From NCBI GenBank assembly GCA_018224415.1, contig JAGTUZ010000146.1, positions 1-10,704 of the forward strand: a DNA stretch of 10,704 nt. Direction: 5' to 3'. The translations under genes and the position numbers were made by a program. A model generated the notes under the pieces. That model did not search any database and was not told where the DNA came from. It saw nothing but the letters and a program-made list of their open reading frames with translations. The stretch is from Bacteroidota bacterium. Its GTDB lineage: Bacteria; Bacteroidota; Ignavibacteria; SZUA-365. Of this stretch, positions 6,301 through 10,704 are shown piece by piece; the stretch's first letter is position 1, and each line of letters begins with the position of its first letter.

Positions 6301-9300
6301 CGTAGCCCGTTTGCGCATTCGGCTGGATCACGCGCAGCTCGTTGATCCACAGACTGCCGGTGATGTCGGAGCCGTCGAGGTTGCGCACGCCGACGGAAAT
6401 GAACTGCACGCGCACGATGTCGGGATTGCCCTGCACCCAGAACCAGGCGTTGTCCTTGCCCGGCACCCGGAACGCGTCGTAGGCGCTGAGGCTGTCGATC
6501 TGGCTCTTCACCCCGGTAAGACGGCTGAAGTCGATGGCCACCTCGTTGTTCGATGACCAGCCGGGCTCGACGATCATACGGTACTCGTAGTAATTCGCCG
6601 TGTCGATGCCGAAACGCATGATCATCTCGTAATCACGGCCCTGCAGGTCCGGATCACCATGCACATACATCTTCAGCTGGCGGTAGTTGAACAGGTCGAT
6701 GCCGTTGCCCGGGAAGATGCGGTAGGCCTCGCGAAGCGAGTCGCCGGGCAGATCGAAGAATTCCAGAGACAGCGACTGTTCGTTTCCGTAGATCTCCTGG
6801 TCGGGACGCGTGCGGTCGCGCGGACGGATCACGCCCGGCGGCACGGTATAGTCGGGATTGTCTTCGACGTTGACCACAGCGACGGCGAATTTATCATCGT
6901 TGCGGATGCGCTCGTACCACTGGTTGCCTACGAAATTGAATTCGGCGATGCGCAGCGTGCTCTTGGCGTCGGTGACGCCACCGCGGTCGACGTCGGTCAG
7001 GATCACGCGCATGTACTCCACATTGTCCAGTGCCGGCGCACCCACCTCGGCGTCGGGCGCGGCAAGCGGAATACGGAACTGGTACCACCCGTTTGTCCCG
7101 CCGCCCACTACGTACGGATTGTCGATCTGGAAACGCGATTCATCGAGATCAACGACGTATCGGAAATAGTCGTTCGCCAGGTCGAGTACGCTGTTATTGT
7201 TGAGATCTTCGGTATCGGGGAACTGTCCCGCCGGGTCGTCGAGGTTGCCCTGCGTGCCGTTGAATTGCGTCCAGTTGTTCGGGTCGTAGGCGAAGTTGTC
7301 GCCGCTCGGGTCGTCGGCCGGGATCAGGCCCGCGGCGATCTGTGCCGCGTATACCGTGCGCTCCTGGTCATCGGTGAGCATGTCCAGACCGATGTCCTCC
7401 TGCGGATCGAGAATCCCGTTGCGGATGGACCCCGGGATGACGTCGTCCTCGGTGTTGAGCTTGCCATCCGGGATGACGTCCTCCGAAATCTTTCCGAGGT
7501 CGATGATCATCTTTCCACCGGTCGGCATGTTCTCGACCTTCATCCACAGCTCGATGTAATTGAAGTTGCCGTCGACGAGATTGGTGGCGTTCACCGGCAG
7601 CAGGCGCTGGATACTGGCCCAGTTGCGGCCCTGCAGGCCGAGGTCGGGATTGTAGTTGTACTGCCCGCGCAGGCCGGGATAGTAATCGAGATCGAGCACG
7701 GTGACGCGCTGATCCTCACGAGCCACGCTCTTTTCCGGCCAGATGTCGTCGACGCGCACAATGCGATCCGACACCGCCGTGATCGGCAGGTTGTAAAAGT
7801 CGAGCTTGGCTCGGTTGGTCTGCATGAGCGTGTCGGAAGCGGCGCTGTTGTTCGGCAGGACGTTGGGAACCGAACCCAGTCGCCACACCGAATACGCGGT
7901 CTGCAGCGGAATGAAGATGCGCGAGCCCTCGAAGTCGTCGAGATAGGCGATGCCTTCGCCGTCATCGCTGGGGATGGTACTGGTCTTGCTGCTTTGCTCG
8001 GGCATGACCATGGCCATTTCACCCTGCACCGACAGGGTGGACTTCTCCTTGGTGGAAATGAACGGCAGGGTGTTGAGCGCGTCGGTGATGAACGGCAGGT
8101 CAAGCGTGGTCTGCGCGTCGACGCCGAACATCGAATTGCTGATGGGCTCCTCGCCGATGCGCACCTTGTCGCTGAGCGTCTTCTGGTTGAGGCTCATGTA
8201 CGTGAAGCCGAGGAAGGAATGCTCGCCGAGGTCCACGTCGCCGCGGACGCCAACCAGCGTCTTCGACGCGAAGGTGAAGAGATCCTGCTTCTCGAATTCG
8301 ATTTCCACCTTCGCCTCGGGCACCAGCGCTTCCTCGCGCGTGATGCGCACGGTACCGACCTGCTCGTCGACGGTATAGTCCACACCCTGCGTCAGCGGCG
8401 AGCCATTCATGAACACGCGCACCGAGCCAGCCACGACGTTGAAGCCGAGGTTGTACACGGCCGAGGAGGTCCCACGCGTGGTACCGCTGATGACGATTTT
8501 ATCGCGTGAACTCTGGCGCGCCTGTGTCTTGGTCTGCGTATAGACTTCCTTGTAGGTATAGTCCTCGATGTCCGTTGGATTCTGGATGAGGATGGAATTC
8601 AGCGTGAGCATCCCTTCGGCCCAGGGTTCGAGCGTGGGGAAGATGATCTCGCCGCGCACGGGATTCACGGTGATGCCGGGGATGAAGTCGATACGGCCGT
8701 CGGGCGGACCACCGTTTTCATCGGTGTAGTCGAGACCGAACAGGCGCAGCAGAGGTGCGTTGGTGTTGGGCAGGATCTCGATGTCGGGCTGTCCGCCGGA
8801 ACGATACACGATCTTGAAATTCGCCAGGTCGGCCGCTGTCAGGTTGCGCGTGTTCAGCGAGTAGATGCTTCGCACCTTGAGTTTCCAGGCCTTGGTAAAC
8901 GACGGGCCCAGGTTCTTCGGCTTGACGAGTTTGAGTACCTGTCGCGAGGGGACGCTTTCATTTTTGTCGTTGACATAGGTCTGCAGCCGGGGATCACCGG
9001 CGAAAGTGCCGTAAATCAGATCGTCATTGCTCGCCGTCGTCGGACCCTCGACGCGGTAGGCCACGGCCAACACCTGGTCGTCCTGGATGCTGGAGTTGAG
9101 CGTGATGATGCCCGTGACGGCGTTGAGGAAGTAGTCGACGTCCTTCTGCAGGCGCTTGAAGCGGCCGACCTCGATCTGGCCGGACTGCGGATCAACGCGC
9201 AGGCTGGGATCGAGATAGTTGTCGTAGTCGGCGGGGAAGGAGGGATCGCCCGGCAGATAATCCTGCGGATTGTCGATGAACGCCACCACGTCGCGTTCGT

Positions 9301-10669
9301 CGGGATCCGTGACCACACCGCTGGTCTGCGGACGGGAAAGCCAAACCTCGACTTCCTTGATGTACAGGTCGGGCCGGATCACGACAGGGGAGTTGTTGTC
9401 GGGGAACAGCGCCCGGTAGTTGTAATAGGCCTCGTATGGTGAGATCCCTTCGTTGTTGTAGTCGCGGTAGGCCTCATCGATGAAGTAATGGTTGTCGGAA
9501 TACTCGTAGGCGTGGCGCTCGAACTTCTGTTCCTGCGCGCCGCCATTGATCGACAGCCGTGACGACTCACCCTTCTTCTGCGACGCGATGGTCTGCAGGC
9601 GCAGCGGACCGAGCTGGAACTCGGCCTTGAGGCCGAACAGCGCACCCGAGCCCTGAATCAGCGTCGACGGTGTCTGCAGCGAGACGTTGCCGGCTTCGAC
9701 AGATTGGACAATCTCATCCTCATATCCGGTATACTTGATCTTGAGCTGGTTCTCGTAGTCGAAGGTGCGCTCGGTGCTCCAGTCGGCGCGGATGCTCAGC
9801 TTGTCGCCGACGAGCCCATTGACGTTGATCTGCACCTGCTGCTTGAAGTTGGGGGAGAACTGTGTCGGTCGCAGAAACACCGACTGCTGGTCGGAGCTTT
9901 CGATCTTGAAGCCGGCGTTGATGTCGATGGCGCCGTTGATGCGCACGCTGATGCGGCTGCGGTCGCCAAAAATGCTCATCAGCGGGTTTGGAGCGATGGG
10001 AATGTCTATTTCGGTGACACTCCTGATCAGGTTCGCCAGATCGTCTCCCTCCTGCAGGGAATATTCGGACGACTTTCTCGCCGTTCGCCGTTGCTGTTCG
10101 TAGTTGTAGCGTCCCTGGATATAGTCTTCCAGTGACATGCGGTAGGGGATGCGCACGTCCTGGCCATTGATCGTTTCCCGTATCAGTACCTCGTTCTTCG
10201 TCGAATCCACCGTGACGATGCGCTGGATGCCGCGCGACGGTTGTCCGTAGAGCGGGGAGATACGATCGGGGAAGGGCCGGGCCACCGGCGAAGGCCGTGG
10301 TCGCGCAGGAAAAAACGTCGAGCGCGCCGTTGTGTCCGATGGCGGAATGTCGAGGCTGTCCACAGCCAACCCGAGCGATGACGCAAACGACGCCAGTGCG
10401 ATGTCCATTTCGGTCGCCGTATCGAACAGGTGCTCTGTCCCCGCGTCGTCGATGCGGTTTGTCTGCATCGCTTCGGATGACGTCGTCGCCGCTGAAGTGC
10501 GTGTCGCCGCTGAAGTGCGTGTCGCCGCTGAGGCGCGTGTCGCCGCTGAAGCGCGTGTCGCCGCTGAGGTGTGCATTGCGGCAAGGTCGGTCAGCGCGGC
10601 CTGCCGCTGGTGTGCGGGGACTCCCATGAGCGTTCCCGCTCCCGCCTGCACGAAGGCATTCCATTCCAT
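3317..10669 (-). CDS. sprA: SprA, outer-membrane translocon pore of the type IX secretion system (5' end probably outside window)
   Basis: SprA forms the very large outer-membrane beta-barrel through which T9SS substrates leave the periplasm; in gliding Bacteroidota it is also needed for motility. The frame gives about 2450 residues, the size of the family. Recognisable stretches, numbered from 10669, are the N-terminal SprA block at about 220-345 (IDIPIAPNPLMSIFG, then RINGAIDINAGFK and FDYENQLKIKYTGYEDEI), a conserved IAYLDDFEGSR segment near 908-920, an Asp/Asn-rich stretch at about 1060-1177 (QFPDTEDLNNNSVLD), a Pro-rich linker at about 1859-1897, a charged helical segment at about 1898-1980, and a C-terminus ending in an alternating strand (GGLEIRITIAGS). 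Residues 34-63 are five 6-residue repeats. The ATG at 10669 has no convincing Shine-Dalgarno and no signal peptide follows it, although an outer-membrane protein needs one. The frame stays open to the right edge (FTIPVITIESA before the Met), so the true start is probably upstream. No internal stop or frameshift interrupts the frame. Identity is secure; the start is not. Confidence 0.95.
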   Translation of the reverse strand: MEWNAFVQAGAGTLMGVPAHQRQAALTDLAAMHTSAATRASAATRASAATRTSAATRTSAATTSSEAMQTNRIDDAGTEHLFDTATEMDIALASFASSLGLAVDSLDIPPSDTTARSTFFPARPRPSPVARPFPDRISPLYGQPSRGIQRIVTVDSTKNEVLIRETINGQDVRIPYRMSLEDYIQGRYNYEQQRRTARKSSEYSLQEGDDLANLIRSVTEIDIPIAPNPLMSIFGDRSRISVRINGAIDINAGFKIESSDQQSVFLRPTQFSPNFKQQVQINVNGLVGDKLSIRADWSTERTFDYENQLKIKYTGYEDEIVQSVEAGNVSLQTPSTLIQGSGALFGLKAEFQLGPLRLQTIASQKKGESSRLSINGGAQEQKFERHAYEYSDNHYFIDEAYRDYNNEGISPYEAYYNYRALFPDNNSPVVIRPDLYIKEVEVWLSRPQTSGVVTDPDERDVVAFIDNPQDYLPGDPSFPADYDNYLDPSLRVDPQSGQIEVGRFKRLQKDVDYFLNAVTGIITLNSSIQDDQVLAVAYRVEGPTTASNDDLIYGTFAGDPRLQTYVNDKNESVPSRQVLKLVKPKNLGPSFTKAWKLKVRSIYSLNTRNLTAADLANFKIVYRSGGQPDIEILPNTNAPLLRLFGLDYTDENGGPPDGRIDFIPGITVNPVRGEIIFPTLEPWAEGMLTLNSILIQNPTDIEDYTYKEVYTQTKTQARQSSRDKIVISGTTRGTSSAVYNLGFNVVAGSVRVFMNGSPLTQGVDYTVDEQVGTVRITREEALVPEAKVEIEFEKQDLFTFASKTLVGVRGDVDLGEHSFLGFTYMSLNQKTLSDKVRIGEEPISNSMFGVDAQTTLDLPFITDALNTLPFISTKEKSTLSVQGEMAMVMPEQSSKTSTIPSDDGEGIAYLDDFEGSRIFIPLQTAYSVWRLGSVPNVLPNNSAASDTLMQTNRAKLDFYNLPITAVSDRIVRVDDIWPEKSVAREDQRVTVLDLDYYPGLRGQYNYNPDLGLQGRNWASIQRLLPVNATNLVDGNFNYIELWMKVENMPTGGKMIIDLGKISEDVIPDGKLNTEDDVIPGSIRNGILDPQEDIGLDMLTDDQERTVYAAQIAAGLIPADDPSGDNFAYDPNNWTQFNGTQGNLDDPAGQFPDTEDLNNNSVLDLANDYFRYVVDLDESRFQIDNPYVVGGGTNGWYQFRIPLAAPDAEVGAPALDNVEYMRVILTDVDRGGVTDAKSTLRIAEFNFVGNQWYERIRNDDKFAVAVVNVEDNPDYTVPPGVIRPRDRTRPDQEIYGNEQSLSLEFFDLPGDSLREAYRIFPGNGIDLFNYRQLKMYVHGDPDLQGRDYEMIMRFGIDTANYYEYRMIVEPGWSSNNEVAIDFSRLTGVKSQIDSLSAYDAFRVPGKDNAWFWVQGNPDIVRVQFISVGVRNLDGSDITGSLWINELRVIQPNAQTGYAYNASMSFRLADIADISANVNHSDPFFHGISERFSATRAWTTNWNMTTTLNIDKAFPEDWKGTQVRVTYSHAENLSKPLLIPGQPDVEVEGAVAALADKMRDEGKPQREIDEATRNARIETQTLSIRDSWAIPTIRLKAPGESWLVQDVLNRLELSYNYSVTRYRDPIFRSRRNWQWQARVGYGYDFGREAYIKPFTVFDGVFLLDFYKDAKWYFLPTRVSTDAGLERSRIEEVERDPLRYRPYTRTFMHSRSASLAYTLSEESLLNLSGNYSTSLRSSLLGLETDYVFDENGDLIKDPIYNLPVIAQRQSSAIFSDIFFGRSGGLYFGIPTTYQQQVSLQSRPRIPSIFDLDRHVDLNLSYQVSYNWQQNIQQEEQGRTANYNASTSAQMTVKLKSLFDPLFGERKADVPVPPRKPMPGRRSGTAPPEGEPPEDKPPIQQGVDEARREEMQRMPMTELMRMLEQRFPDKMEQLNEKYREAMDMENQFREMKQNAVSQEDMEKVVKLNEEVQGMRKEIIALILGSEEPENLPDAEEPGGGIDVGKYLSDMAYYAIKVPFLEYDNVAFTYSQNTSSQVAGVRGETGFSTFWSGVPFGNPPDADAGPSRLYQLGLISDPNPSSGRIAFKSSFPFVGIEDYARGLRAPNPDGTYVDNYTQGNTFSIKTNRPLWEGARLDLAWDLKWSLNKNYQIRTDALGNQTIASVTTTGKLERSFMTFPDFLFFSYFNTNMESVNDRYQEMINDAGDTRTKTEKLAEAFEDGFEAMPWLNSVLGSFFPRVNWGLRWDGLEKWALLEDLADRISLEHRYSSNFSTGFRNSQDTGERITETQQVGYSFQPLVGLQLAFRQVWGGDLSVNTRWDKKGTFSLNTSSSNIVEDNSNEISVQADFKKNGFDFPLFGLALKNDIQFTLAFTLNKTSSRIYGITDLGSGGQPREGITRISIEPRAKYSVSQRVQASLFYRYQRTSPDADVGSRIPGSTIHEGGLEIRITIAGS
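10485..10574 (-). repeat. 18-bp tandem repeat, five units, in the sprA N-terminal coding region
   Basis: On the plus strand the unit reads gtcgccgctgaagtgcgt. The first two units (10485-10502, 10503-10520) are identical. The next two differ at one or two positions (aggcgcgt, aagcgcgt). The last (10557-10574) is degenerate at its end. The array keeps the sprA frame and encodes (T/A)SAATR five times, in a Thr/Ala/Ser-rich segment ahead of the conserved SprA block. Such a segment is probably disordered and tolerant of length change. This is direct repeat DNA without spacers. Confidence 0.93.
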
Positions 10670-10704
10670 GGCGCTTTCGATGGTGATGACCGGAATGGTG
10701 AACA

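Noticed and set aside
4979..6556. 525-residue open frame on the plus strand, opposite sprA
   Set aside because: It mirrors SprA codons, is Arg/Val/Ala-rich without motifs, and is explained by high GC at third positions.
6659..8509. 616-residue open frame on the plus strand, opposite sprA
   Set aside because: It is entirely antisense to well-conserved SprA coding sequence, shows low-complexity Val/Arg/His/Asp composition typical of a GC-rich shadow, and has no recognisable domain.

Overview
The window most likely comes from a GC-rich member of the Bacteroidota / Ignavibacteria–Chlorobi branch (FCB superphylum). The main evidence is a giant SprA, the outer-membrane translocon pore of the type IX secretion system (T9SS), which is essentially restricted to this branch. 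GC is roughly 60% by eye, so most long open frames opposite or out of phase with the real genes are shadows. I cannot fix the genus from sequence alone.

All six genes I accept lie on the minus strand, so transcription runs from right to left. Region 1 (3317 to the right edge) is sprA, about 2450 residues, with its 5' end probably outside the window. A 134-nt gap follows (3183 to 3317). It holds a strong GC-rich hairpin with a T-rich tail, which looks like the sprA terminator. Region 2 (3183 down to 101) is a compact five-gene operon: ybaB (nucleoid-associated protein), recR (recombination mediator), a class I SAM-dependent methyltransferase, and two related lipoproteins. Spacing tightens along the operon. 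There are 9 nt between ybaB and recR and 22 nt between recR and the methyltransferase. The last two junctions are 4-nt stop/start overlaps (ATGA, then TTGA), each with a strong Shine-Dalgarno, which indicates translational coupling.

ybaB-recR is a classical conserved pair. The methyltransferase and the two lipoproteins are not part of the standard DNA-repair cluster. The lipoproteins share size, a lipobox and a W-x-I-T-x-W-x-D ending, and look like diverged paralogues that may act together in the envelope. Their function is unknown to me.

The most unusual signal is in-frame tandem repetition in three of the six genes, always with a period that is a multiple of 6 bp. There is an 18-bp x5 array in the methyltransferase (QDASAD repeats inserted before the SAM-binding motif). 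A second 18-bp x5 array lies near the SprA N-terminus (SAATR repeats). Two hexanucleotide x4 arrays sit in the leader of the last lipoprotein, one containing a 16-bp perfect palindrome. I see no CRISPR, tRNA, rRNA, insertion sequence or phage gene, and no clear new defence or mobile system.
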